The position numbers and the translations under genes are program-made. The notes under the pieces were generated by a model that saw nothing but the letters and a program-made list of their open reading frames with translations, was not told the DNA's origin and ran no database searches. Below are positions 1 through 10,089 of a stretch of DNA of 64,000 bases, piece after piece (the stretch's first letter is position 1; the number at the start of each line of letters is the position of its first letter). This stretch comes from Crambe crambe (Eukaryota; Porifera; Demospongiae; Poecilosclerida; Crambeidae), in contig OZ004581.1 of assembly GCA_963924555.1 (NCBI GenBank), positions 8,037,338-8,101,337 of the forward strand, in the 5' to 3' direction.

Positions 1-3000
1 GCATTTCTGAGGGTGCTATCCCTGTAGTCGAATGAGGCGTCAACCTGTACTTGAAAAGGAATTTTGAGAGTCGTTCCTGTATTGATTCCCCTGGGGTCTT
101 CTTCACTCCTTGTTTCAATGTTTGTACCCCTCTCTCCGCCAAACCATTCGTGGCAGGGTGGTACGGTGCTGACGTTACATGAAGTATTCCATTCTCCTTC
201 ATGAATTCACCAAACTCTCGACTAGTGAAGGCTGAGCCATTATCGGTAACAATCTTTTGAGGGAGACCGTGGATAGAAAAAACTTCCCTGAGTTTCTCTA
301 TTGTTTTGGCTGCAGATATAGATGACATAATGTGTGCATCCAACCACTTTGAGTGGGAGTCAACGATCACAAGAAACTGATGGCCCATCCAGGGTCCGGC
401 AAAATCTAGGTGTAGTCTGCTCCAGGGCCTGGACGGCCACTCCCAGGGGTGGAGTGGTGCCGCTGCTGGTGCAGGTCTTGTCTCTTGGCAGGTGCTGCAC
501 TGCTTAACCATGTCCTCAATCTCGGCGTCCATTCGTGGCCACCACACATAGTTGCGTGCCAGAGACTTCATCTTTCCAGCACCAGGGTGTGTCTCGTGTA
601 ACTCTGCAAGAACTGACTTCCTTCCTTGGGGTGGTACTACAACCCTGGAACCCCACAGGATACACCCGTCCAGAACACTCAGCTCGTTTGCTCTTTGCTT
701 GTAAGGTTTGAACTGTTTATCAGTGATTTCTGATGGCCACCCTGTCATTAGGTAGTGTCTCACCTTCGACAATACTGGATCTGTTGATGTCCAGCTTTTC
801 ACAGCCGCTGAGCGAAGACTAGTAGAGGACATATGGTTCACGAGTTGTACCAGGTCACCAGGTAGCTTGTCGTCCGATGTAGTTACGGGTCTCGGAAGAC
901 GACTGAAAGCGTCAGCATTGGCCAACCTTTGTCCGGCTTTGTAACGAATAGTGTAGGAGTATGCACTGAGGGTGAGGGCCCATCGTTGGATGCGTGCTGA
1001 TGCCATCTGGGGGATTCCCCGAACTTCATTGAACAGATACGACAGTGGTTGATGGTCCGACTCTATAGCAAATTTTCTGCCATACAAATAATTGTGAAAC
1101 CGAGTTACTCCAAATATTATTGCTAGTCCCTCCTTCTCCAACTGAGAGTACTTTCTTTCTGCTGAAGTAAGTGTACGTGATATATATGCAATAGGCCTTT
1201 CCAACCCCTTGTCCAGTTCGTGTGACAGGACCGCCCCTATCCCGTACTGGGAAGCATCACAAGCCAATATTAGGGGTTTAGATGGGTCATAATGCACTAA
1301 TAGTGAGTCAGTTTGTAAGGCCTTTTTAGCTTCCTGGAAAGCTGTTTCTTGTGGGTTTCCCCATGACCAACGAGCATCCTTACACAGGAGCTTATACAAG
1401 GGAGCTAGCCTTGATGAGAGATTAGGGAGAAACTTCCCATAATAGTTAATGATCCCCAGGAAGGACCTTAGCTCTGTTACATTCTTGGGGTAAGGCATTT
1501 CCCTAATTGCTTGTACCTTCTCTCCTGTTGGCTGAATTCCTTTTTCATTGATGACATGTCCCAAATACTCAATCGAGGTGCGCAGAAAAAAACATTTGGA
1601 CTTCTTCAGTCGCAGGTTTGCAGCTGTTAGCCTCTCCATTACCTTCCTCAAGGTAGCAAGGTGATCTTCAACTGAGGCACCTGATACCAGAATGTCGTCG
1701 ATATAAACGAAGACGTTCTTCAATCCTTGCATGAGGCTGTCCATGCACCGCTGGAATATGGCTGGAGCAGATGAGACTCCAAATGGCAATCTGTGGTAAC
1801 GAAACAAACCCTTGTGGGTATTAATGGTGCACAACTCCTGGGATTTTTCATCTAATGGCAACTGGAGGTAAGCATGAGCCAAATCTAACTTTGTGAAATA
1901 CTTCCCACCTGACAAGGCCGAGAACAATTCCTCCACCCTGGGCAATGGGTAAGGATCCAATTTAGTGGCTTGGTTAATGGTGACACGGTAATCACCACAA
2001 ATCCTGACTGTCCCATCCTGCTTCTGCACAGGGACAATGGGTGCTGCCCACTTAGAGAACTGTACTTGGGATATAATGCCTGATTTTTGGAGACGTTCCA
2101 GCTCTTTCTCCACCTTCTCTTTTAGAGCATAGGGGACACTTCTTGGCTTATAAAACTTGGGTTCTGCCTCTGGGTCCACATGCAGGTTCACCTTCATTCC
2201 CTGTAAACAGCCTAAATCATCTGAAAACAAGTCTTCATGCTGATTTAGCACCTCTTCCAAATAAGGCTCTGCACTCAATGCATGAATAGAATCTATAGTA
2301 ACCCCAAACTCATTCATCCAGTCTCTGCCAAACAAGTCAGGCCCCTCCCCAGCAACCACATGCACACACAGGTCTGCCTCCTGGTTACCCTGTCTCACTT
2401 TGACAGGTCGCTTACCCAAAACATTAATGGCCTCACCAGTGTACGTCTTCAACTTGGCATTGGATCTCTGAAGGGAGGTAGATCCTGTCTGGTTGATCTG
2501 CTGGTAGGTACGCTCACATATCACCGAAAGTGATGCACCCGTGTCCAATTCCATCTTCACAGGCACACCATTGATCTGGACGTCTATCACAAAGGGGGCT
2601 TTGGACTTAGTGTCCTTGAGTGCAAACATTGAATACTCATTTGTTTCTTCTTCTTCCTCTTCGATATAATTGTTCTTGGTGGGTTTCTTTCTCTTCTGAC
2701 CTCTGGCTTTAGCAGGGATCTTGCCACACATTCGTGCGATATGGCCTTTCTTCCTGCAAGAGCGACACTCCACGTCCTTATAGCGGCACACAGTAGCCAG
2801 ATGATTCCCACCACACCGGTAGCAAACTACCTTCCTGTCCTCCCTGCCACTGTTGCTGGCCCCTCTCTCTGAGTTATAGTGTACATTTTCTGTAGGGGGT
2901 GTCGTTGATGGTGGTGTCATCCCTTCTGCTGTTGTATGCCTAGGAGCATTCAGTACTCGAGTGTCCTTATCTGCTGCCTCCATAGCGAGTGCGATCTCCA

Positions 3001-3472
3001 TGGCCCTATCGTAGCTCAAGTCCCTTTCTGATAACAGGCGCTTCTGGATCTTTTCGTCGTTCACTCCACAGACTATCCTGTCTCGAATCATATCGGATAA
3101 CGTTTCCCTATAGTCACAGTGCTGGGCGAGCTCTCGAAGTGCTGCCACATAAGTAGCGATCGTCTCTCCAACCGCTCGAATACGGGAGTTGAACTTAAAC
3201 CTTTGCACAATTACTGAGGGCTTTGGATCATAGTGTTCCTTCATCCTTGCAACTATGTCCGTGTAGCTTGTGGTCGCTAACACCTCTGCGCCTATCAGGC
3301 TCCGGATGAGCTTGAAAGTAGCTGGGCCGCATGCTGAAAGGAGGATTGCTCGCTTCTTCTCTGCGTCGTTAACATCATTTGCCACAAAATACTGGGTCAG
3401 ACGTTCGATGTAAATCGTCCAGTCTTCTTTGCTGGGATCGAACGCTGCAACTGAACCGTGGATAGTGGTCAT
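1..3472 (-). CDS. Gag-Pol polyprotein of Gypsy 1 (C-terminus outside the window)
   Basis: The start is the ATG at 3472-3470. I read the frame as open to base 1 (about 1157 codons), and the start, RT and edge positions agree in frame. Domains in order are: a Gag-like region, two CCHC zinc knuckles (about 2820-2730), aspartic protease with an LDTGA motif (about 2555-2535), reverse transcriptase with YIDD (1705-1694), RNase H, and integrase with an HHCC zinc region (about 610-490) and the D, D, E residues near 400, 240 and 155. It would serve reverse transcription and integration of the element. Gag and Pol appear fused in one frame with no visible slip site. A stop missed by eye cannot be excluded. 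Confidence 0.85.
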   Translation of the reverse strand, partial: MTTIHGSVAAFDPSKEDWTIYIERLTQYFVANDVNDAEKKRAILLSACGPATFKLIRSLIGAEVLATTSYTDIVARMKEHYDPKPSVIVQRFKFNSRIRAVGETIATYVAALRELAQHCDYRETLSDMIRDRIVCGVNDEKIQKRLLSERDLSYDRAMEIALAMEAADKDTRVLNAPRHTTAEGMTPPSTTPPTENVHYNSERGASNSGREDRKVVCYRCGGNHLATVCRYKDVECRSCRKKGHIARMCGKIPAKARGQKRKKPTKNNYIEEEEEETNEYSMFALKDTKSKAPFVIDVQINGVPVKMELDTGASLSVICERTYQQINQTGSTSLQRSNAKLKTYTGEAINVLGKRPVKVRQGNQEADLCVHVVAGEGPDLFGRDWMNEFGVTIDSIHALSAEPYLEEVLNQHEDLFSDDLGCLQGMKVNLHVDPEAEPKFYKPRSVPYALKEKVEKELERLQKSGIISQVQFSKWAAPIVPVQKQDGTVRICGDYRVTINQATKLDPYPLPRVEELFSALSGGKYFTKLDLAHAYLQLPLDEKSQELCTINTHKGLFRYHRLPFGVSSAPAIFQRCMDSLMQGLKNVFVYIDDILVSGASVEDHLATLRKVMERLTAANLRLKKSKCFFLRTSIEYLGHVINEKGIQPTGEKVQAIREMPYPKNVTELRSFLGIINYYGKFLPNLSSRLAPLYKLLCKDARWSWGNPQETAFQEAKKALQTDSLLVHYDPSKPLILACDASQYGIGAVLSHELDKGLERPIAYISRTLTSAERKYSQLEKEGLAIIFGVTRFHNYLYGRKFAIESDHQPLSYLFNEVRGIPQMASARIQRWALTLSAYSYTIRYKAGQRLANADAFSRLPRPVTTSDDKLPGDLVQLVNHMSSTSLRSAAVKSWTSTDPVLSKVRHYLMTGWPSEITDKQFKPYKQRANELSVLDGCILWGSRVVVPPQGRKSVLAELHETHPGAGKMKSLARNYVWWPRMDAEIEDMVKQCSTCQETRPAPAAAPLHPWEWPSRPWSRLHLDFAGPWMGHQFLVIVDSHSKWLDAHIMSSISAAKTIEKLREVFSIHGLPQKIVTDNGSAFTSREFGEFMKENGILHVTSAPYHPATNGLAERGVQTLKQGVKKTPGESIQERLSKFLFKYRLTPHSTTGIAPSEM

Positions 3473-3491
3473 CTCTCCTCCTCCCCGTAGT

Positions 3492-3504
3492 ATCCTCGTC
3501 GCCA
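3492..3504 (-). promoter_or_regulatory. putative primer-binding site of Gypsy 1
   Basis: On the - strand the 13 bases beginning TGGCGACGAGGAT follow the LTR after two bases. The same 13 bases follow the LTR of Gypsy 2 (24762-24750), although the adjoining sequences differ. A leading TGG fits pairing with the CCA end of a tRNA; the tRNA is not identified. Confidence 0.6.
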
Positions 3505-3506
3505 AT

Positions 3507-3708
3507 TGTAATGTCTTTGCACGCTTTAGCCGCAGCCCAAGTAAAGAGATCTTAGAAACCCTTTTAAAGTGCACACTGAGCTATGATGATAATAAATCTC
3601 TACTTATAGCTAGCTTATCACATGACCACACACAATTGACCACAAAAGAATAATAATGACAATACACAAGTAAACATGATGATACTGTTCCAGTTATCGT
3701 CCATAACA
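3507..3708 (-). repeat. 5' LTR of Gypsy 1
   Basis: A segment of about 202 bp begins TG and ends CA on either strand and is followed inward by the primer-binding site. It is short for a Gypsy LTR but close in size to the LTRs of Gypsy 2 (179-182 bp). The partner LTR is outside the window, so the outer edges rest on TG/CA, the flanking sequence and the primer site. Confidence 0.75.
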
Positions 3709-4587
3709 GAGTTGAAGTTGGAGAGTCTGAGGAAGGAAGTTATTAATTATTCATAACTTTTTTCCTTGTAATTATAACTATGAGTACCTATCATTGCTCA
3801 TTATACATTAATTTTATGTGATTGATTTGAAAGAAAGGCCAGAATGACTTTTGGTATTAAAATTAGACATAAATTCATCATTATTATAGCTAGATAATTT
3901 TGCCCCATAGTTATCCGCCAGTTTCTGCTCAATTCTCCCTCATCAGCATTATTGCAATACTTCCAGCTTTTGGCTGTTGGATTTTGACACCATCCACCTC
4001 AAGAATTCGGCTCAGTCAGCTGTCCTGTGGACCCTATGGATATTAGGGGGGAAATATAGTAAGCTTGCCATCTCCATAGGATGACTATTGTATAGAAAAC
4101 GAATGCACCAATTCCATTTACTGTTCTATCCTTTCCCTGAAATAACTAATACAGTTGCAATATTGTTAATCTATTTCTTGGGAGAGGGATTACAGTTTTA
4201 ACACCACTTGCAAATGCTAGAGACAATATATGTTAGCTAATACAAAAACTAACATTATTATTCCATGTAGCTAAAGTTTACATGCCTTTTGATCAGAAAA
4301 TGGGCAACAGCAATTGATTCTATCAAGCGTGAGAGGGATTATAGTCCCATTAACCACTACAGTAGTATTTGTAGGATTAAACTTGAAAATCTGAGCTAAA
4401 ATTAATTTCATACAGTAAATCTATGCCCTAGTGTATTATAGTATCATTGGCATAAGTCTTACCTCATGGATCTTGTCAGAACAGCAACTTTGACAAAAGT
4501 GCTATGTCATTCAGCTGTCAACGCGCCTCGGTTGTTAGTTGCTAACGAGAGCACGTGATCCGTTTCCAATCCCGTAAACCTCTTATA
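3709..4587 (+). mobile_element. DNA element Z, copy 1 (left part displaced by Gypsy 1)
   Basis: About 880 bp match 57596-58470 almost base for base in the same orientation. The copy 2 region has imperfect terminal inverted repeats of about 65 bp (57377-57445 against about 58395-58470), so this is the right-hand part of a non-autonomous DNA element of about 1.1 kb. No coding frame is seen. It ends about 320 bp before the start codon of gene A. Confidence 0.75.
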
Positions 4588-4646
4588 TCTATGGTGCGGG
4601 CTAGCTGTCGGCCCTGGGGTTGCGGCACTTGCGGGCACTCTTACTT

Positions 4647-4882
4647 AGGGTTTTGCGCGATCTTTGTACATTGAATTCCAAAAGCGTCACGCACATGCTC
4701 AAGATTAACGGTACCCCGAGCTGCACTGGTAGAGCCCAACTTCCATTGTCATCCAGTGTGACTTTACAAGTTCTTCCTTCTACAGGTAAATGCAGTAATA
4801 GGATATTGCATGTGCCAAGCAATTTTGAGCATGCGCGTGGCGCTTTGCAATTATTCAATGTGCAAAGATCGCGCAAAACCCT
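4647..4882. mobile_element. short inverted-repeat element in the 5' flank of gene A
   Basis: The ends (agggttttgcgcgatc and its near complement) form terminal inverted repeats of about 40 bp around a 236-bp unit that stops 25 bp before the ATG of gene A. A related unit at 37450-37681 stands in the same place before exon 1 of copy E. It was therefore either duplicated with the gene or supplies shared 5' leader sequence. Confidence 0.7.
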
Positions 4883-4907
4883 GTACGTACTCGAGCTTCT
4901 GCGCACG

Positions 4908-7348
4908 ATGGCTGATTTGATGAAATTGGGAGTGATTCTACCAGTGCTAATCTCCATCCTTGTTCTGGTTTCTGCTCGTAATTCGAGTTTTGAAGACTGT
5001 CCTACCAGATTGAGCGTGTTAGAAATCGCTTTGTATAAAACTGGAAACAACCTACTTGAACTCAATAGAATATTCTTCCCACCAAATAAACAGACTTCAA
5101 GATTCATTAGAGTTGTCTATTCCTTCCAAAACGAAGCTGGTGAACTAGATGAATGTGATGTCAGCTATATATGGGCTATTGGAGGATTTCTACTGATGCA
5201 ACCTCCAACAATCTTTCAGTTTACATCATTGTTTTTCAATTATCCTAATAATGATCTGGAAGAGCTTCGTCTGCAGCTACCTTATGAGTGTAGACCTCTC
5301 ATAATCACCTCCAGTAGTAACTGCTCGTGTTTCGGTGATGATACTGACCTCATGCTAAATGTTATGACTCAGCAGGTTAGTATAATATAGTTAGCTATGT
5401 GATTGATCCAGTCTCCAACCATACAATGTCCATACATGTATATATATAATTGTAGGGCAAGATAGTAACTTTATTTTATTGAATCACTGAAGTAGCTAGA
5501 TGTATTGAACATTTATGGTAGTAGCTATTGTTACTGTTCTTAAAAGTCGTGGAACATTTCAATCATTTACACCTATCAAGTTACATCCACACATTCTTTA
5601 GAGGGTAGGACCACTTAAACCATTAGCTATGTCAACTCAGATTACTTGTGTGGTTTCCAATAGCTAATAGCAGCAAATTGTGCATATATAATGCATGCTA
5701 TAGTTTGAGCTCCCACACCCTTCTGGCTTACGTATACACAAGGTTCTTAACTCCTCCCTATAATTATGGATGTACAGCCCTTATGTTTTAAGCCAAGCAA
5801 GGCCCCAATTATAGTAGCTAAGGGTGCATCCCCCCAAGTAATTAAGTCGTGAGAAGTTGGCAAAAAAATTGAACATGTGTTCAGAACGATCATAATGATT
5901 TTGTGAGCTATTTGGAATCTGTAGCTCTACAACCATGACTTATCGCTATAAAAAATCTTTGCTATACATTTATTTTCGATCCAATTGTAGACCTTGGATG
6001 ACTCAATAATATTTCAATCCTACAGATAACTACTTATGCCCAAGCAAATGGACCAGAAGCTGTGACACGTGAGCACAACTATGCAAGGGCTGTCTGTGCT
6101 TCTGAACTCCAGAAGAGATTCTACAGCAGCAAAGAAAGCACGATTGTTTACACATTGATATGTCTGACGATATTATTTCCATTCTTCGTAATAATACTAT
6201 GCCTATGTGCATATAAAAAAGCTGGTGAAGTTGTTCATTCACTTTCTAAACCTTCAAAACATGGAACGACAGTGGCTATGTCTTTGATTGGAGTGTACGT
6301 TTCACTTACTATCTATGTCATGGATATTTTTGCTTGTCGTAGTGCAATCACCGCTAATCACGAATATAGAGATGATGTTAAAGATAGTTCGATAAATGTG
6401 ACGTTGACAATTGGAACACTCATTTGTGACACCATATTTCTTTTGCCTTTGATCTTTGGCTTATCTTGTGCTTTATGCATCTGTTGTAAGGAAATGTGTG
6501 ATGGTAAAGAAGTCGAGTGCAACCTTCCATCTAAAATTCTGATCATTTATAATAAAATGATCAAAGAAGAAGATACCTCGAAAGATAACATTTTCCTTTG
6601 TATGCTAGTGTCACCACTGTTATGTTTCTCTTCGCATGTTGGCTTCATATTGATGGCATGGCTGACAGAGCCAACAAAGAGCACAACAGTATTCATTCTC
6701 TTCTACTTTGTCTTTGTATACTTGTTCTTAGTATTCAGAGAATGCTATCACTTTCATGTAGATTTCCATTTCCCGTGTACACATAAGAAAGAGCTTTCCC
6801 AAGACCAAAATGTAATGGAAGTCAAGAAAAATGATTATGCTGTAGATGAAGATCCATCTCCTAGTGGTACAACTATAGATCTCTCTCAGAACCAAGATGC
6901 ATCTCCCAGTGGTACCAGCACTACAACAAAACTTGCGTCTCTGAGAAATAAAGAATGTATTAACATACAAGCCTTCTGCCTCATATTGCTGGTTCACTCT
7001 ATTTTTATAGTTGGCATACCAATAATGATAGCCCTGGCTTTTATTCTCGTGCCTCTGGAAACTGCAGATTTAGTGACATACATATTCCAACTGTTCCAGC
7101 TATTAGTGGTTATGATTTCAACCATTTTCATATACCAGCTTTTCTCCACTCAAAAGTTTAACATTGACACATTCTTGAAAGTCTTTCGTAAAAATATTGA
7201 TAAAGAAATTGAGGGTACCGATAATATTGACTCAGGAGAAAAAGGAACAAGCGAAAGATCTAATGATACTGAAAAAGCAGGAGTGATTGTAGCACAGTTG
7301 ACCAACACTATACTTAAACAGGACATGAAAGCACCAGCTAACCAGTAG
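4908..7348 (+). CDS. Gene A: two-exon, predicted 7-TM protein with signal peptide and ectodomain
   Basis: Exons are 4908-5375 and 6026-7348, with a 650-nt intron (CAG|GTTAGT to TACAG|ATA), phase 0, giving about 596 aa. Residues 1-23 look like a signal peptide. Residues 24-156 form an ectodomain with Cys 31, 83, 128, 139 and 141 and a hydrophobic stretch at 88-110. Exon 2 carries predicted TM segments near 196-219, 237-259, 282-308, 344-369, 375-394, 470-500 and 505-529, then a polar tail. The long loop at 395-469 repeats an SPSGT motif. This gives an outside N-terminus and inside C-terminus, as in a 7-TM receptor, but I see no GPCR signature and do not recognise the family. The conserved blocks HSLSKPSKHGTTVAMSLIG and SSHVGFILMAWLTEPTKS recur in every copy. 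The start is the ATG opening the hydrophobic leader; the frame is also open upstream. Confidence 0.85.
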
Positions 7349-7440
7349 TATATGTGGCTAACCTAGAATAATGTGTCCCCCATAGTGAACATTGTTATCA
7401 TTAGTAGCTAGCTACATGCAGTACGTGCCATAGCTATGTC

Positions 7441-7966
7441 ATAGTGTTTTGTGTTTGAGTTATTATTGAGATGATATTAACAATTCTTCTTTAAATTTTG
7501 TGATGTTAAATAAGATACCTCAACAGACAATAAGAATGGTGATATATGTTCATTCTCCTTTGCATGTTAGTGTCACCACTGTTATGTTTCTCTTTGCATG
7601 TTGGCTTCATAGACAGAACCAACAAAGAGCGCAACAATATTCTATTTTTGTCTTTGTATATATCTAATATTCAGAGAATGACAAGCCCTCTGCCTCATAC
7701 TGCTGGTTTACTCAAGTTGGCATAGCTACCAATAATGATAGCTTTGGCTTTTATTCTCATGCCTCTGGAAACTGTGACATACGTATGTATGTTCCAACTG
7801 TTCCAGCTATTAGTGGTTTTGGTGTCACAACCATAAGATTGATAGATGATTCAAGGAAACAAGAGTACTGATAATGAGAAAAAGCAGGAGCGAACATAGC
7901 ACAGCAGATAACCAAAAACAGGGCATGATTAATGGTATACAAAATTTTCCTTATGTCGTAGCTACT
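7441..7966 (+). pseudogene. decayed exon 2 fragment downstream of gene A
   Basis: Short stretches match exon 2 in order: the GDDINNSS region, the block coding for SPLLC...HVGF, the TNKE region, the second LILLV/GIPI block and the LFQLLVV block. They are separated by deletions, with no continuous frame. The same collapsed arrangement appears at 38490-39000 after copy E, so it predates the A/E duplication. It is an old dead copy rather than an extra exon. Confidence 0.8.
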
Positions 7967-7975
7967 TGATCCTAT

Positions 7976-8402
7976 CAGAGAGTGCGCTAGCACTCTCTAA
8001 GTAGGGATGGCAGGTCAAAGGTCATTAAGACTGTATAAACTAAAAAATCTTCTTTCTCTTCTACCCTTACTCTACAGGTTCACAAGTCATGGCCCTATCC
8101 CTACATCTACACAGAAGACAGGACAATGTATAAAATCTAAAATTCATTCTATAACATTTACAAAACAAAATTTCAAAAATTGACTTTTGTTCTAGTTTTC
8201 AACATAATAAATAATAATAATAATCAGATCGGCGTACTGACTAACTGGCTATAGTCATCAGAATTCTGTTCGGGCCATCTGTTAGAGCGGCACCTAGAGG
8301 CTGATCTTTTGCTATTAGTTTTCACTACAGTTCCATTTCACAATTCAGTGATTATGGAACACTAGCTAAGCTTTCTTCGCCATTTTAAGGGCGGGGCCAC
8401 AT
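7976..8402 (+). mobile_element. repeat family Y, copy 1, left terminal part
   Basis: This sequence recurs inverted at about 45245-45696. It begins with a small hairpin (CAGAGAGTGC...GCACTCTC) followed by AAGTAGGGAT. The E block reads straight through the equivalent site (ttgatcctat then agtagataag near 39020), which gives the pre-insertion state and places the left boundary at about 7975. No coding frame is present. The copy seems to continue through the microexon gene to about 10402. Confidence 0.7.
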
Positions 8403-8508
8403 AGGTGCACGCTAGCTAGAGCTGTTCAGTGTTTCAGTCATTCCTCAGTACAGATTCTCATCCTACACATAATCAGTACTTAGCTCTGTGCAGTTTGCTC
8501 ACTTCACC

Positions 8509-9779
8509 ATGCCAGTGCCACCTCCAGCTGCGCACCCCCTCCCAGAAGGTAAGGAACTATGGAAATTTCTCCACTCTCACAATTACATCATCCAGTGCCA
8601 CCTCCAGCTGTGTGCCCCATCCCAGAAGGTGAGCAACTACATGTATGTATAATTATCACATTCACTGCTCTTACAATTACATCATCCAGTGCCACCTCCA
8701 GCTGCGCACCCCCTCCCAGAAGGTAAGGAACTATGGAAATTTCTCCACTCTCACAATTACATCATTCAGTCCCACCTCCAGCTGTGCGCCCCATCCCAGA
8801 AGGTGAGCAACTACATGTATGTATAATTATCACATTCACTGCTCTTACAATTACATCATCCAGTGCCACCTCCAGCCGCGCACCCCCTCCCAGAAGGTAT
8901 TAAAGCAACTATGGAAATTCTCCACTCTCACAATTACATCATCCAGTGCCACCTCCAGCTGTGTGCCCCATCCCAGAAGGTGAGCAACTACATGTATGTA
9001 TAATTATCACATTCACTGCTCTTACAATTACATCATCCAGTGCCACCTCCACCCGCACCCCCTCCCAGAAGGTAAGCAACTATGGAAATTTCTCCACTCT
9101 CACAATTATATCTTACATCATCCAGTGCCACCTCCAGCTGTGCGCCCCATCCCAGAAGGTAAGCAACTACATGTATGTATAATTATCACATTCACTGCTC
9201 TTACAATTACATCATCCAGTACCACCTCCAGCTGCACGCCCCCTCCCAGAAGGTAAGCACTATAGATAGCACATTTCATGATCTTACAATTACATCATCC
9301 AGTGCCACCTCCAGCTGCACGCCCCCTCCCAGAAGGTAAGGAAGATAACACATTTCATGATCTTACAATTACATCATCCAGTGCCATCTCCAGCTTCCCA
9401 CCCTCACCCAGAAGGTGCATGGAGGGGTAGGGCCAGGGCCAGGTGGAGGGGGAGGGGACGTCAACGGTTCTGCCTGTTCCCGTGTGAGTACATACTTAAC
9501 TGTTTTCCACCAACACATAACATGCATCACCATAATCTATAATTCCAGACCCAAACATGTACAATGGAAATCGTAAGTAATATAAAACAGTACAACAGAT
9601 AGCTACTCATCCTTCATGTGAGTTATACTCTCCTCCCTCAAGACAACAAAACATTCTTCAGTCCTATGCTTGCAAACAATACCGATTGCAAATTAACCCT
9701 CAGCAGGCATGCACGAGAGGGTACTTACAATACAAAAACTGCCCAATCACTCCTTATTGCACATGCCCACACACATTAA
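8509..9779 (+). CDS. proline-rich microexon gene (13 putative exons)
   Basis: ATG at 8509 sits in a good context (CACCATGC). Proposed exons: 8509-8548, 8596-8628, 8690-8722, 8770-8802, 8864-8896, 8947-8979, 9041-9071, 9126-9158, 9230-9252 with its start at 9220+10 (33 nt ending 9252), 9303-9335, 9382-9483, 9549-9572, 9643-9779. Most internal exons are 33 nt, follow CAG, precede GTAAG or GTGAG, and are phase 1 on both sides, so each adds 11 residues of the form VPPPAAHPLPE or VPPPAVCPIPE. Exon 11 extends into an Arg/Gly-rich stretch; the last ends at TAA 9777-9779. Introns are about 46-71 nt. The 31-nt exon at 9041 would shift the frame unless skipped, and the donor at 8897 (GTATTA) is weak. 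No signal peptide or known domain is seen. The gene lies inside repeat family Y, so an element-borne or dead gene is possible. Confidence 0.5.
8516..9400 (+). repeat. higher-order tandem repeat carrying the microexons
   Basis: Eleven related units alternate between two types, one of about 80 bp with a ggaaatttctccactctc spacer and one of about 94 bp with a catgtatgtataattatc spacer. Together they make a period of about 174 bp. The exon-like core with its AG and GT borders is the best conserved part; spacers vary more in length. Later units use a third spacer (cacatttcatgatctt). Confidence 0.85.
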
Positions 9780-10089
9780 TTGAAAAAAGAAAACACCAAT
9801 AATTATGAAATTTGCATGGGTATTAGCTAAGTGCAGCCATTCATTTCTTCAGGTTCTTCTTCACCACTGCACCTTCTCATTCTCTGCCAAGTGAAGATAT
9901 TGAAGCCTCTTCATCAGTCAATCATCCCTGACGAATATAACATTCAAAATTAATCATTGAGCTTTTCTTAGCATATATTTGGAAATAACTACTTCTTATG
10001 AATATGAATAATACACAAGTATTGTTATATAATCTTCCATATCCAGTGCTATGTACTTACCAAAGAGGAACATTTCAATTTATATAGCT

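Larger units (their letters stand above)
1..3708 (-). mobile_element. Ty3/Gypsy LTR retrotransposon 1, cut by the window edge
   Basis: Read on the - strand it has, in order, a 5' LTR (3507-3708), a putative primer-binding site (3492-3504), then one Gag-Pol frame running to base 1. The 3' LTR would lie left of the window. Bases 3709-3713 (gagtt) fit the usual 5-bp target duplication. The insertion sits inside a DNA element whose second copy at 57377-58470 is uninterrupted at the matching position (57596-57600), so the missing left part of that host element is expected just beyond the left edge. The open frame and clean LTR suggest a young copy. Confidence 0.9.

Noticed and set aside
4601..5107. 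168-codon - strand frame opposite exon 1 of gene A
   Set aside because: Mirror of a conserved coding exon; the same shadow appears opposite copy E.
6728..6997. - strand frames opposite exon 2 copies
   Set aside because: They recur opposite every copy as shadows of the 7-TM exon and have no features of their own.
8946..9256. Long + frames across the microexon repeat
   Set aside because: They read through AG/GT-bounded spacers in alternate frames; the spliced reading from 8509 explains the sequence better.
8516..9400. CRISPR-like array of repeats and spacers
   Set aside because: Spacers are repeated rather than unique, units are splice-bounded, and the sequence is eukaryotic.
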